A stretch of DNA of 64,000 bases from Ga0077536 sp943370145 (lineage in GTDB: Bacteria; Pseudomonadota; Gammaproteobacteria; Ga0077536), in NCBI GenBank assembly GCA_943370145.1, contig CALRPY020000011.1, forward strand, positions 30,827 to 94,826. Direction: 5' to 3'. The position numbers and the translations under genes were made by a program. Below, in pieces: positions 42,443 through 52,200 of this stretch. A model generated the notes under the pieces. The model saw only the letters and a program-made list of their open reading frames with translations, ran no database searches and was not told where the DNA came from. The first letter of the stretch is position 1. Each line of letters opens with the position of its first letter.

Positions 42443-43421
42443 GGAGCGGCGCCTCGTGACGGAGCAGGCCGACATTATGCATCGACCGTGCGAGATACAG
42501 CACGAGTCCGGCCAGCGTCACGGAGCCGAACAGAAACACCTGGATCAGCACCGAGCCGAGCACGCCGAGCGTTGCCGACAGCCCGAAGACCGGCAGCGCC
42601 GACGCGAACACGAGCTGGTAGGTGCCCAGATAACCGGGCGCGGTCGGCACCAGGGTGCTGAGGGAGGCCGCGCTCATCACCAGCAGCGCCTGCCCCGGCG
42701 ACAAACTGAGCTGCAGCGCGGACAGCATCCCCCACAGCGCGGCACTCTCGGCGCTCCAGATCAGTGCCGTCAGCAGGCAGCTGCGCCAGAACGTGGCCCG
42801 GTTCAGGGAACGCAGGCCCTGCGTGAGTTCCAGCGCCCGACGCGTAATCGTCGCCGGCAGGCGCGGGATTCGCCAGCCCTCGGCGCGCCTGCCCAAGGCT
42901 ATCGCCAGGACCGCGAGCAGGATCACGGGCAATGAGTAGCGGAGCAGCCTCGAAAAATCGAGCGCGCCGTCGACGGCTGGCAGGCGCACGGTCAGGAGTC
43001 CTAGGCCCAGGCAGGCCAGGATCGCCACGAGGTCGGCAAGCCGCTCGATGACGATGGAACCGAGCACGGCGCTGCGGGACAGCTGGAAGCGACGTTTGGC
43101 GTAGTCTGCCCGGAACAGCTCGCCAAGACGCGCGGGGAGCAGGTTGTTGACCGCGTAACCGACGAGCAGCGTCTCGCCGACCGCGCGCCGGCGCAACGGG
43201 GCCAGCTGGTTGAGCAGGCCGTGCCAGCGCTCGACCCGGCATGCGAGGCCCAGCCAGTAAAGCCCGCAGGACAGCGCGACGAAGCGCAGGTCGAGCGCAC
43301 GCAAGGCCTCGCGCATCAGGCCGACGTCGATCTTCCGCAGCGCGAGCCACAGGAAGGCGCAGCCCATCGCAAGCCCCGCCGTGCCGGTCGCCAGCTGCCG
43401 GAGGCCGGGACGGCCTGTCAT
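42417..43421 (-). CDS. LPG synthase/AglD-type (UPF0104) membrane flippase-like protein
   Basis: 334 residues, about eight membrane segments. It has the family region GLACRVERWHGLL ... VGYAVNNLLPARLGELFRADY and the late SLSTLVPTAPGYLGTYQLVF. This is the membrane domain of lysylphosphatidylglycerol synthases without the synthase domain. Such stand-alone proteins are thought to move lipid or lipid-linked sugar across the membrane. Its neighbour, a DPM1-like glycosyltransferase, supports a role with polyprenyl-phosphate sugars. Tight operon (10 bp) with that gene. Confidence 0.85.
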   Translation of the reverse strand: MTGRPGLRQLATGTAGLAMGCAFLWLALRKIDVGLMREALRALDLRFVALSCGLYWLGLACRVERWHGLLNQLAPLRRRAVGETLLVGYAVNNLLPARLGELFRADYAKRRFQLSRSAVLGSIVIERLADLVAILACLGLGLLTVRLPAVDGALDFSRLLRYSLPVILLAVLAIALGRRAEGWRIPRLPATITRRALELTQGLRSLNRATFWRSCLLTALIWSAESAALWGMLSALQLSLSPGQALLVMSAASLSTLVPTAPGYLGTYQLVFASALPVFGLSATLGVLGSVLIQVFLFGSVTLAGLVLYLARSMHNVGLLRHEAPLHGSEYRSR

Positions 43422-43431
43422 CGGCGGCCCC

Positions 43432-44199
43432 TCATTCGACGCGGTACTTGAACAGGTACCACAGCGCTTTCACGCCATCCTTCCAGTTGATTTTCTTGCC
43501 CTCGAGATAGGTCCGCCCGTAGTAGCTGATGCCCATTTCATAGATGCGCCAGCGTCGGGCACGGGCGACCTGCGCGCTGAACTGCACTTCGAAACCGAAG
43601 TCGTTGGCGGTGATGCGCAGGGTGTCCAGGACCTCGCGCGTGAACATCTTGTAGCAGACCTCGATGTCGGTCAGGGTCTGGTCGTACATCGCGTTGAAGA
43701 GGAAGGAAATCAGCCGGTTCGCCATGTAATGGTGGAAATACAGCGCGCGGTGCGGGCGACCGTAGAAGCGGGAGCCGAACACGACGTCCGCCACCCGCCG
43801 GTGCGCGATCAGCCCATACATCTCGCGCCAGTCCTCGGGGTCGTATTCGAGGTCGGCATCCTGGATCACGACGATGTCGCCGCTCACTGCGCGCAGGCCG
43901 GTCTGCAGCGCCCCGCCCTTGCCCTTGTTCTGCTGGTGGAAGAGTGCGCGGACGTGCACGGAGGTCGCCGCGCCGGGCAGCACCTCCAGGTTGCCCTCGG
44001 TGTCCACCCCCAGCGCACAGTCCTGGGCCTGCAGGTCGAGCACGTTGCGCTCCAGCCAGTCACGGGTGCCGTCGCGCGAGCAGTCGTCGACGATGATGAT
44101 TTCCTTCGGCACTTCCGGCAGTGCGGCGGCCACACGACAGAGGCAGGCCGCAATGGTCTGGCGTTCGTTGTAGGCGGGAATGACGACGGACAGCTTCAT
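43432..44199 (-). CDS. GT2-family (DPM1/DPG-synthase-like) glycosyltransferase
   Basis: 255 residues. It begins KLSVVIPAYNERQTI and has IIIVDDCSRDGTRDWL, the metal-binding VIQDADLEYDPEDW, and GSRFYGR. This is the layout of GT2 enzymes that transfer a sugar from a nucleotide to polyprenyl phosphate. The product could be moved by the adjacent flippase-like protein. First gene of a three-gene leftward operon with the flippase-like and MBL genes. Confidence 0.9.
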   Translation of the reverse strand: MKLSVVIPAYNERQTIAACLCRVAAALPEVPKEIIIVDDCSRDGTRDWLERNVLDLQAQDCALGVDTEGNLEVLPGAATSVHVRALFHQQNKGKGGALQTGLRAVSGDIVVIQDADLEYDPEDWREMYGLIAHRRVADVVFGSRFYGRPHRALYFHHYMANRLISFLFNAMYDQTLTDIEVCYKMFTREVLDTLRITANDFGFEVQFSAQVARARRWRIYEMGISYYGRTYLEGKKINWKDGVKALWYLFKYRVE

Positions 44200-44337
44200 G
44201 CCGGGGACTCTCTGTTGGTGGGCGCGCCGCGGATCGGCTGCCCCGACGCTAGCGCAAGGGCGCGCGCCTGTTCAATTCGGATATTTCCCGGCCGGTGCCG
44301 CGGGATGCGCGACCGGGGCTCTGGAACCTGTATCGAC

Positions 44338-44365
44338 AAAAAAACGGGCGCCCTGAGGCGCCCGT
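44338..44365 (-). terminator. Intrinsic terminator of amtB
   Basis: On the minus strand ACGGGCGCC, loop TCAG, GGCGCCCGT, then seven T's: a 9-bp perfect stem with T-run, 27 bp past the amtB stop. Confidence 0.92.
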
Positions 44366-44391
44366 CGAGGACAGAGGAGGAAGTGTGCGTT

Positions 44392-45834
44392 TTACGCGGT
44401 GTAGGCGCGCTCGTGGTGCTCGGCGGTATCGAGACCTTCGCGCTCCTGGTCTTCGCTGACCCGCAGGCCGACGACCATGTCCACCACCTTGTAGGCAATC
44501 ACCGAGACCACCGCGGACCACACCACGGTCAGCCCGACGCCCCACACCTGCGCCAGCATCTGGCCGCCCATGTCGAACTCGCCGGCGGCGTTCGCCACGT
44601 AGTCATACCAGCTCTGCCCGCCGAGCGACGGCGAGGCGAAGATGCCGGTCAGCAGCGCGCCGAGGATGCCGCCCACGCAGTGGACGCCGAAGACGTCCAG
44701 CGAGTCGTCGTAGCCCAACGCGTGCTTCAGCCAGACCACCGCCCACAGGCAGACCAGGCCGGCGAGGACGCCGATGGCGATGGCCCCCATCGGGCCGACG
44801 AAACCGCAGGCCGGGGTGATCGCGACGAGACCCGCGATGGCGCCGGACGCGCCGCCGAGCATCGTGGGACTACCCTTCGTGATCCACTCGCAGAAGGTCC
44901 AGGCGCAGGCCGCAGCGGCGGTCGCGACGAAGGTGTTGAGGAAGACCATCGCCGCAAGGCCCGTCGACTCGAGGTTGGAGCCGACGTTGAAGCCGTACCA
45001 GCCCACCCACAGCAGGGACGCGCCGATCATGATCATCGGGACATTGTGGGGCGGCATCGCCGTCGTGCCGAAGCCGATGCGCTTGCCCAGCATCAGGGCG
45101 CCGACGATGCCCGCGATACCGGCGTTGATGTGCACCACGGTGCCGCCGGCGAAGTCGAGGGCGCCCTTCTGGAACAGGAAGCCCGCGGTGGCGGCGGCAG
45201 CGGCGCCGGCCTCGGCATCCGTGTACGCATCCGGACCGGCCCAGAACCACACCATGTGCGCGACCGGCAGATAGGAGAACGTGAACCACAGCACCATGAA
45301 CAGCAGCACCGCGCTGAACTTCATGCGCTCGGCGAAGGCGCCGACGATGAGGCAGGGGGTGATCGCGGCGAACGTGCCCTGGAAGGCGATATAGAGATAC
45401 TCGGGGATGTAGACGCCCTTGCTCCAGGTCGCGACGACGGAAGACGTGGTCACGCCGCTCAGGAACAGCCGATCCAGTCCGCCAATGAACGCGCCGCCGC
45501 CGGTGAAGGCCAGGCTGTAGCCGTAAATCACCCAGAGCAGGGTCAGCAACGAGAAGGTGATGAAGATCTGCATGCAGACCGACAGCACGTTCTTCGCGCG
45601 CACCATGCCGCCGTAGAACAGGCCCAGTGCGGGCACCGCCATCATCGTCACCAGCACCGTGGAGGTGAGCAACCAGGCGGTATCGCCCTTGTCGGGCGTC
45701 GGCGGCGCGGCGTCCTGGCCAAAGGCCAGCGTTGACGTCAGTGCGAGCATCACGCCGAACAGCGTGAGTCCCCAGTTGTGCCGATCGCTCCGGTACGCGG
45801 TACCGGCGCCGGCTGTCAGCGGTTTCCAGATCAT
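44392..45834 (-). CDS. amtB: Ammonium transporter AmtB
   Basis: 480 residues with a signal peptide ending near TLAFGQDAAP and eleven membrane segments. Family regions include VPALGLFYGGMVRAKNVLS, FAGGTVVHINAGIAG (pore His), PHNVPMIMIGASLLWVGWYGFNVGS and DDSLDVFGVHCVGGILGALLTG (second pore His). It conducts NH3/NH4+ and is gated by PII proteins. No glnK gene is next to it, which is less usual. A sigma-54-type promoter lies upstream, consistent with NtrC control under nitrogen limitation. Confidence 0.96.
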   Translation of the reverse strand: MIWKPLTAGAGTAYRSDRHNWGLTLFGVMLALTSTLAFGQDAAPPTPDKGDTAWLLTSTVLVTMMAVPALGLFYGGMVRAKNVLSVCMQIFITFSLLTLLWVIYGYSLAFTGGGAFIGGLDRLFLSGVTTSSVVATWSKGVYIPEYLYIAFQGTFAAITPCLIVGAFAERMKFSAVLLFMVLWFTFSYLPVAHMVWFWAGPDAYTDAEAGAAAAATAGFLFQKGALDFAGGTVVHINAGIAGIVGALMLGKRIGFGTTAMPPHNVPMIMIGASLLWVGWYGFNVGSNLESTGLAAMVFLNTFVATAAAACAWTFCEWITKGSPTMLGGASGAIAGLVAITPACGFVGPMGAIAIGVLAGLVCLWAVVWLKHALGYDDSLDVFGVHCVGGILGALLTGIFASPSLGGQSWYDYVANAAGEFDMGGQMLAQVWGVGLTVVWSAVVSVIAYKVVDMVVGLRVSEDQEREGLDTAEHHERAYTA

Positions 45835-45964
45835 TCGCCGTCTCCTTCAGTCTAGGTAAGCGCGGGTTTGCTTCGATTCGGCGGTCCGTTCAGACCCCTT
45901 GTCGTTCTTTCGCTACAGTCCGGAATCATCGGCTGAGTCCGGGGCGTCGCTGCCCTGTGGCAAA

Positions 45965-45979
45965 GCAGCAAGCGTGCCA
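45965..45979 (-). promoter_or_regulatory. Sigma-54-type promoter of amtB
   Basis: On the minus strand TGGCAC-GCTTG-CTGC compared with the consensus TGGCAC-N5-TTGC: nine of ten defined positions match, with the invariant GG and GC ten bases apart. It would give a leader of about 120 nt. About 90 bp upstream (46066-46082) is a degenerate NtrC-like dyad (right half TGGTGCG). Sigma-54/NtrC control of amtB is well known. Confidence 0.7.
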
Positions 45980-46242
45980 CGCGAAAAATTGAGCGCTTAT
46001 ACATGGACTTGCTGCCTGTTCAGCGACCTGGACGGCGACATGCGGACGCACGGCGCCGGCATTCCCGCGCATCCATGGTGCGCTCGTCACCAGGCCGCAC
46101 CTTTTTGGACCATTACGCTCGCCAGCGTGCGGCGACTGCGCTGGCAATGCTCCGCGGACGGGCGGAATTCCCGCGCGACGGTCTGCCCCCGCGGCCGCGC
46201 CCCAGGTCCCCGGCGCGGCGCCGGCGCGGCTAGAATCGGCCC

Positions 46243-47037
46243 ATGTGCCAGCTGCTCGGTATGAACTGCAACGTCCCCACGGACATCTGTTTCTCGTTCG
46301 CCGGTTTCCACCATCGCGGCGGGCGCACGGATGAACATCGCGACGGCTGGGGCATCGCCTTCTACGAAGGCCCGGGCTGCCGGGTCTATCTCGACACCAC
46401 GCCGGCGGCGGAGTCGCCCGTCGCCACGCTGGTCCGGCAATACCCGATCCGTTCGCTGAACGTCATCGCGCACATCCGCAAGGCCACGGTCGGCGGCGTC
46501 GCGCTCGAGAACACCCACCCGTTCATGCGCGAGCTGTGGGGCCGCTACTGGTGCTTTGCGCACAACGGCACCCTCGCCACGTTCCCGGCGCCGCTCCCGG
46601 CCGATGCGCGCTACCGGCCGGTGGGCAGCACCGACAGCGAACGCGCGTTCTGCAGCCTGCTCGAAGCCCTGCATCGGCGTTTCCCGGGCGGCCCCCCGGA
46701 CGACCGGTCCCTGCGCGAGGTCGTCGCCGGCATCGCGGCCGAACTCGGTGCCGGCGGCAGCTTCAATTTCCTGCTGTCGAACGGCGCAGTGCTGTTCGCC
46801 CACTGCGCCACGCGCCTGAGTTACATCGTGCGCCAGGCACCGTTCGCGACCGCCCACCTCGTGGACGAAGACTATGCGGTGGATTTCAATGAACTGACGA
46901 CGGCCGACGACCGTGTCGCAATCATCGCGACGGTCCCGCTGACCGACAACGAGACCTGGACCCCGATTGCACCGGGGCAATTGCTGATGTTCCGCGACGG
47001 CGCGCCGGTCGAGGACGAGGACGCGGGCGGCCGCTGA
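46243..47037 (+). CDS. yafJ: Class II glutamine amidotransferase (YafJ type)
   Basis: 264 residues. It begins MCQLLGMNCN, so Cys2 is the N-terminal nucleophile after Met removal. HHRGGRTDEHRDGWGIAFYE, HIRKATVGG, HPFMRELWGRYWCFAHNG and GSTDSERAF are the glutamine-binding segments of the Ntn-hydrolase glutaminase domain. No synthetase domain is attached. E. coli YafJ is a stand-alone amidotransferase-like protein of unclear acceptor. It diverges from amtB. Confidence 0.88.
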   Translation: MCQLLGMNCNVPTDICFSFAGFHHRGGRTDEHRDGWGIAFYEGPGCRVYLDTTPAAESPVATLVRQYPIRSLNVIAHIRKATVGGVALENTHPFMRELWGRYWCFAHNGTLATFPAPLPADARYRPVGSTDSERAFCSLLEALHRRFPGGPPDDRSLREVVAGIAAELGAGGSFNFLLSNGAVLFAHCATRLSYIVRQAPFATAHLVDEDYAVDFNELTTADDRVAIIATVPLTDNETWTPIAPGQLLMFRDGAPVEDEDAGGR

Positions 47038-47182
47038 CCAGCCGGCGTGGCGCGGATGCCGTGCTTGTACCGGATGGTGTCGAGCGCCCGGCAGCCGCGC
47101 TTTCACCACGGAGCAACTGTGTCCCGCGCTGCGCTCAGACGGTCTGCAGGGTCCAGGGCCTGCCGGTTCCGACAATCGGAGG

Positions 47183-47213
47183 AAAGGTGTCAGATTTGAA
47201 ATCTGACACCTTT
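47183..47213. repeat. 31-bp palindrome, copy 1
   Basis: AAAGGTGTCAGATTT, a central G, and the perfect complement AAATCTGACACCTTT, followed by more T. It can form a 15-bp hairpin on either strand and lies between the convergent yafJ and allophanate hydrolase genes. Confidence 0.85.
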
Positions 47214-47232
47214 TCTCCGTTCAGGCCTGAGC

Positions 47233-47255
47233 GTGTCAGATTTGAAATCTGACAC
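47233..47255. repeat. Palindrome, copy 2 (shorter)
   Basis: GTGTCAGATTT, a central G, and its complement: an 11-bp-arm version of copy 1, with a C in place of G next to the left arm. It lies 19 bp after copy 1. Downstream to about 47431 are fragments resembling a dispersed repeat (CACGGAGAA-type runs). Confidence 0.8.
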
Positions 47256-47431
47256 CTTTTCCACGGTGCTCGCCGTGTCCTCCGTGGTAGAAACGGGCTC
47301 CTCCGCAAGACGCGACGCGGCAGTTTCACCAAGGACACGAAGAGCACGGAGAAACAGGCGTCCGGGCCAAGGACGATGACAGGGCAAGTGCCCAATGCGC
47401 GCCCCCCGTCCCTCCTCTGTGTTGTCTGTGG

Positions 47432-49261
47432 CTAATCCGGCGACACAGCCCGGGGCGTCCCGCTGCCCTTCGCCGCGAGCACCGCACGCCAGCCGCCGAA
47501 GTGCGTGACGTCCTCCGCGGCCTCGACGGCCACCGCTTCACACAGGAAACCCTTCACGCGCGCGCCGCTGGCGAGTTCGACGCTGCCGATCGCGAGGGGC
47601 GACGGGATACCGGCAAGGAAGTCACCGACGGCGGCAGAGGGCAGGCGCCAGACCTCGACGTCGATCGCCGCACCGCCGCTCGCGACGCGCACCAGGCCCG
47701 GCCGGTAGGGCGGCCCGCCCGGCAGCGCATAGAAACGATAGACCGGTGCGGTCCTGGTCGCCGCCACCAGCCTGGCCCCGCGCGCGGTGAGTTCGCCGTT
47801 CAGCGGCAGGCCGGACATATGCGCGCCACAGACGCAGATCTCGATCTCCGCCGCGGCCGCCGGCGCGGGCAGGGGCGCCGGCAACCGGCCCGTCCTGCCA
47901 ACCGGAATCGCCTGCTGGCGATGCAGGCGATCGGCCCAGGACAGCAGCGCCGCATCGCTGAACGCCGGGCCGAACAGCGTGACGCCGTAGGGCAGCCCGT
48001 TGGCGCCGAAGCCCGCCGGCACGGCGATCGCCGCGTAGTCCAGCAGGTTCATGAAATTGGTGTAGTGGCCAAGCTTCGAATTCAGGGCGAGCGGCTCGCG
48101 CTGCTCGTCGTCGATGCGGAAAATCGTCGGCGCGGTCGGCGTCATGATGCAGTCGACCGCGGCCAGCACCGCGTCCGCCTCGCGCTTCAGTGCCTGCAGG
48201 CGATGCTGGGCCACGAAGCATTCGACCGCCGTGCGCCGCGCGGCCGGTTCGATGATTGCGCGCGTGACCGGATGGAGGGCTTCAGGCTGCGCCGCGATGA
48301 AGTCCCCTATCGCCGCGTAGCGCTCGGCAACCCACGGCCCCTCGTACAGCAGGCGCGCCGCCGCCAGCATCGGCGTGAGGTCCACCTCGCGCACGACGGC
48401 GCCGACCGCCGCCAGCGCGCCGACGGCGCGCGCGAAGGCCGCCTCGGTTTCCGGGTCGCCGGCAGTTTCCAGATCGCGCGGAATGCCCACGACGAAGCCC
48501 TCCACCGGTGCCGCGGCCGGCGGCGCCGGCCGGGCATAAGGGTCCTCCGCGTCATGGTGCGCGGCGATTTCCATCACGCTGCCGGCGTCCGCCGCATCGA
48601 GCGCGAACACCGACACGCAGTCGAGGCTCTGGCAGGCCGGCACGACGCCGCGCGCGCTCAGCAGGCCGCGCGTCGGCTTCACGCCCAGCAGGTTGTTGAA
48701 GGCGGCCGGCACGCGACCCGAACCTGCGGTATCCGTACCGAGCGCGAAGCTGACGAGCCCGAGCGCCACCGCCACCGCCGAGCCGGCACTGGACCCTCCC
48801 GACAGGTAGGCCGGGTCGAAGGCGTTGCGCGTGATGCCATAGGGCGTGCGCGTGCCGACGAGGCCGGTCGCGAACTGGTCTAGGTTGGTCTTGCCTATCG
48901 GCAGGGCGCCGGCGGCAAGCAGCCGTTCGACGACATGCGCCGAACGCCCAGGCGTGTAGGCGAACGCGGGACAGGCGGCGGTCGTCGGCACGCCGGCAAG
49001 ATCGATGTTGTCCTTGATCGCGAACGGAATGCCGTACAGCGGCAACGTATCCGGCGTGCCCCCTTCGAGCGCCGCCAGCCAGGGCTCGAGTGCGGCCTCG
49101 TCCAGCACGTGGATCCAGGCGTTGTATTCGCGCGTCTCCGCCACGCGGGCCAGCAATGATTTCACGAGGGCCCGCGGCGTCAGCGCGCCGGACCGGTAGG
49201 CCGCGCGCAGGCCGGCAATCGAAAGATCCTCCATCGGGCGTTCTCCCATGGCCTCGCTCAC
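47432..49261 (-). CDS. atzF: Allophanate hydrolase
   Basis: 609 residues. The amidase-signature half (1-440) has PFAIKDNIDLAG (catalytic Lys), GGSSAGSAVAVALG with the cis-Ser and nucleophile Ser in ALGTDTAGSGRVPAAF, and a typical C-terminal AtzF domain (460-609) follows, containing ICVCGAHMSGLPLN. It hydrolyses allophanate to ammonia and CO2. It is the last gene of the operon and starts in an ATGA overlap with the carboxylase stop. The two-domain form and length match bacterial AtzF/DUR1. Confidence 0.95.
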   Translation of the reverse strand: MSEAMGERPMEDLSIAGLRAAYRSGALTPRALVKSLLARVAETREYNAWIHVLDEAALEPWLAALEGGTPDTLPLYGIPFAIKDNIDLAGVPTTAACPAFAYTPGRSAHVVERLLAAGALPIGKTNLDQFATGLVGTRTPYGITRNAFDPAYLSGGSSAGSAVAVALGLVSFALGTDTAGSGRVPAAFNNLLGVKPTRGLLSARGVVPACQSLDCVSVFALDAADAGSVMEIAAHHDAEDPYARPAPPAAAPVEGFVVGIPRDLETAGDPETEAAFARAVGALAAVGAVVREVDLTPMLAAARLLYEGPWVAERYAAIGDFIAAQPEALHPVTRAIIEPAARRTAVECFVAQHRLQALKREADAVLAAVDCIMTPTAPTIFRIDDEQREPLALNSKLGHYTNFMNLLDYAAIAVPAGFGANGLPYGVTLFGPAFSDAALLSWADRLHRQQAIPVGRTGRLPAPLPAPAAAAEIEICVCGAHMSGLPLNGELTARGARLVAATRTAPVYRFYALPGGPPYRPGLVRVASGGAAIDVEVWRLPSAAVGDFLAGIPSPLAIGSVELASGARVKGFLCEAVAVEAAEDVTHFGGWRAVLAAKGSGTPRAVSPD

Positions 49262-52200
49262 TCCCCCAGCACGAGCAGGGTCTGTCCCGGCGCCACGTGC
49301 GATCCCGGCTTGCAGAGCACGCGCGCCACCGTGCCGGCGTGCTCGGCGACGACGGCTATCTCCATCTTCATCGACTCGACGACGAGCAGCGTGTCGCCGG
49401 CGGCCACCTGCTGGCCGGGCTCGACCATGACCTGCCAGACACTGCCGTGCACGTGCGCGCTGGCGCCGCGCTCACCGTCGGCAAGCGCCGCTTCGTCGGC
49501 GTCGCTCGCCAGCGCGAGCCCGTCGTCGACGACCAGATCCTGGCCAGCCGCCGCCCAGCGCGCGCGTTCGTCTTCGAAGGCCGCCTGCTGTCGCGACTTG
49601 AAGGTCGCAATCGACGGCGCGTTGTCGGCAAGGAAGGTCCGGTAACGCGACAGGCTGAACGTGGTCTCCTCGATGCGCAGGCGATAGCGCCCGCGTGGGA
49701 AATCCTCGCGGATCTTCACGAGTTCCGCGGCGCTGACCGGGAAGAAGCGGATCTGGTCGAAGAAGCGCAGCAGCCAGGGCTGCGTGAATTCCTGCGTCCG
49801 GCGATAGCGGTTCCACATCTGCAGCGTGCGACCGACGAACTGGTAGCCGCCGGGGCCCTCCATGCCGTAGATGCAGAGGTAGGAGCCGCCGATGCCGACC
49901 GCGTTCTCCGGCGTCCAGGTGCGCGCCGGGTTGTACTTGGTCGTGACCAGCCGGTGGCGCGGATCCAGCGGCGTCGCGACCGGCGCGCCGAGGTAGACGT
50001 CACCGAGGCCCATCACGAGATAGGATGCGCCGTAGACGATCTCGCGCACCGCGTCCTCGTCGGCGAGCCCATTGATACGGCGTATGAATTCGATGTTGCT
50101 CGGGCACCAGGGCGCATCCGGCCGCACCGACTGCATGTACTTCTCGATCGCGAGCTTCGTCGACGGATCGTCCCAGGCGAGGGGCAGGTGGACGATGCGC
50201 GAGGGCACCTCGTCGAGCGTCGAGCGTGCCAGATCGCCAACCAGCGCATCCACCTCGCGCAGCAGCGCGGCCTGGGTGATGCGTCGCGGGTCGAAATGGA
50301 TCTGCAGCGAGCGGATGCCCGGCGTGAGGTCGACGATGCCGGGCAACGCGGCCTCGCGCAGTCGCTGCCACAGCGCCTGGGCGCGGAAGCGAAGCGTGAT
50401 GTCGAGCACCTGCGGCCCGAACTCGACGAGCAGGTATTCGTCGCCCGCTGGCCGCACGACGATGGCGTCGAAATCACCCGCCGCCCCGTAGCGCGCGATC
50501 GGGGCCTCGGCGGGCATCTCCGCCCGGAACGACGACTGCGCCGGGGCCAGCGATCGGATAGCCTCGGCGATGTCGTCCGCGAGGGCCCGCGCCGTTTCCT
50601 GGCTCACCGCGGCGAAGCGGACGCGATCGCCCGGCCGCAACTGGCCCAGGCACCAGCGGTCGGCGGCGATGACCGTCACCGGGCACACGAAGCCGCCCAG
50701 GCTCGGGCCATCCGGCCCGAGGATCACCGGCATGTCGCCGGTGAAGTCGACCGCACCGATCGCATACGCGTTGTCGTGGAGGTTCGACGGATGCAGGCCC
50801 GCCTCGCCGCCGTCGACCCGCGCCCAGCGCGGCTTCGGGCCGATCAGCCGCACGCCGGTGCGGCTCGAGTTGTAATGCACCTCCCACGGCGTCGCGAACA
50901 GCATCTCGATGTCTTCCGGCAGGAAGAAATCAGGCGCGCCGTGCGGCCCGTAGATCACGCGCAGCGTCCATTCCTGGCCGTACACCGGGGCCTGCGCCGC
51001 GATCGACGCGCGCGCCGGTGGTCCGGCGATGTCCGTGCCCACGTGCAGCACGTCGGCAAGACGCAGCGCCCGGCCGCCGTGGCCACCGAAGCGTCCCAGG
51101 GTGAAGGTCGCGCGGCTGTCCATGTAGCGCGGCACGTCGATGCCGCCGCGCACCGCAAGATAGGCCCGCACGCCACCGCCGTTAACCGCCCCGAGCTTCA
51201 GCACGCCCCCGGCCGGGATCCCGACCGGCGACCACCAGGCGATCTCGCGACCGTCGACCTCGGCGGGCAGGCGCGCGCCGGTCAGGGCGATCGTGACCGC
51301 CGTATTGAAGCGCAGCGTCGGGCCGGTCACCGTGATCTCCAGCCCCGCCGCCCCGTCGGCGTTGCCGACGAGCCGGTTGCCAAGACGGAACGCGTAATCG
51401 TCCATCGGGCCGGACGGAGGTACCCCGACGTCCCAGTGGCCAAGCCGGCCCGGGTAATCCTGCACGGTGGTGTCCGTGCCCGGCGCCAGCACGTCGATGG
51501 TCGACGCCGACCAGGCGTGGCTCGCGAGCGTGGCGGTGATCTGGCGTCCTTCGCGCAACACCGGGCTCGCGACCACCGAGCGCAGGTAGTCGAGGTTGGT
51601 CTCGAGGCCGCTGATGCGGGTTGCCTCGAGCGCGGCGGCGAGCTTGTCGAGCGCGGCCTCGCGCGTCGGCGCGCGGACGATGATCTTCGCCAGCATCGGG
51701 TCGTAGAACGGCGAGACCTCGACGCCGGCCGCCACCCAGGTATCGCAACGCGCATCGGCCGGCAGCACGACCTCGGTCAGGAGTCCCGCCGCGGGCTGGA
51801 AATTCTTCAGCGGATCCTCCGCGTAGACCCGCGCCTGGATCGAGTGCCCGCGCGATGCCGGCCGCAGGGACTCGAGCGGCGGGAGATCGCCCGCCGCGAG
51901 CTTCACCATCCACTCGACGATGTCGACGCCGGTGACCTCCTCCGTCACGCCGTGCTCCACCTGCAGGCGCGTGTTGACCTCGAGGAAATAGAAGTGATCG
52001 GTGTCCACGTCGTAGACGAATTCGACGGTGCCGGCGGACTGGTAGGACACCGATGCACCAAGCGCGACCGCCTGCGCGGCGAGTGCGGCGCGGGTATCGT
52101 CGCTGAGCCCCGGCGCCGGTGTTTCCTCGACGACCTTCTGGTTGCGCCGCTGCAGCGAGCAGTCGCGCTCCCCGAGCGCCAGCACCGCGCCGTGTCCGTC

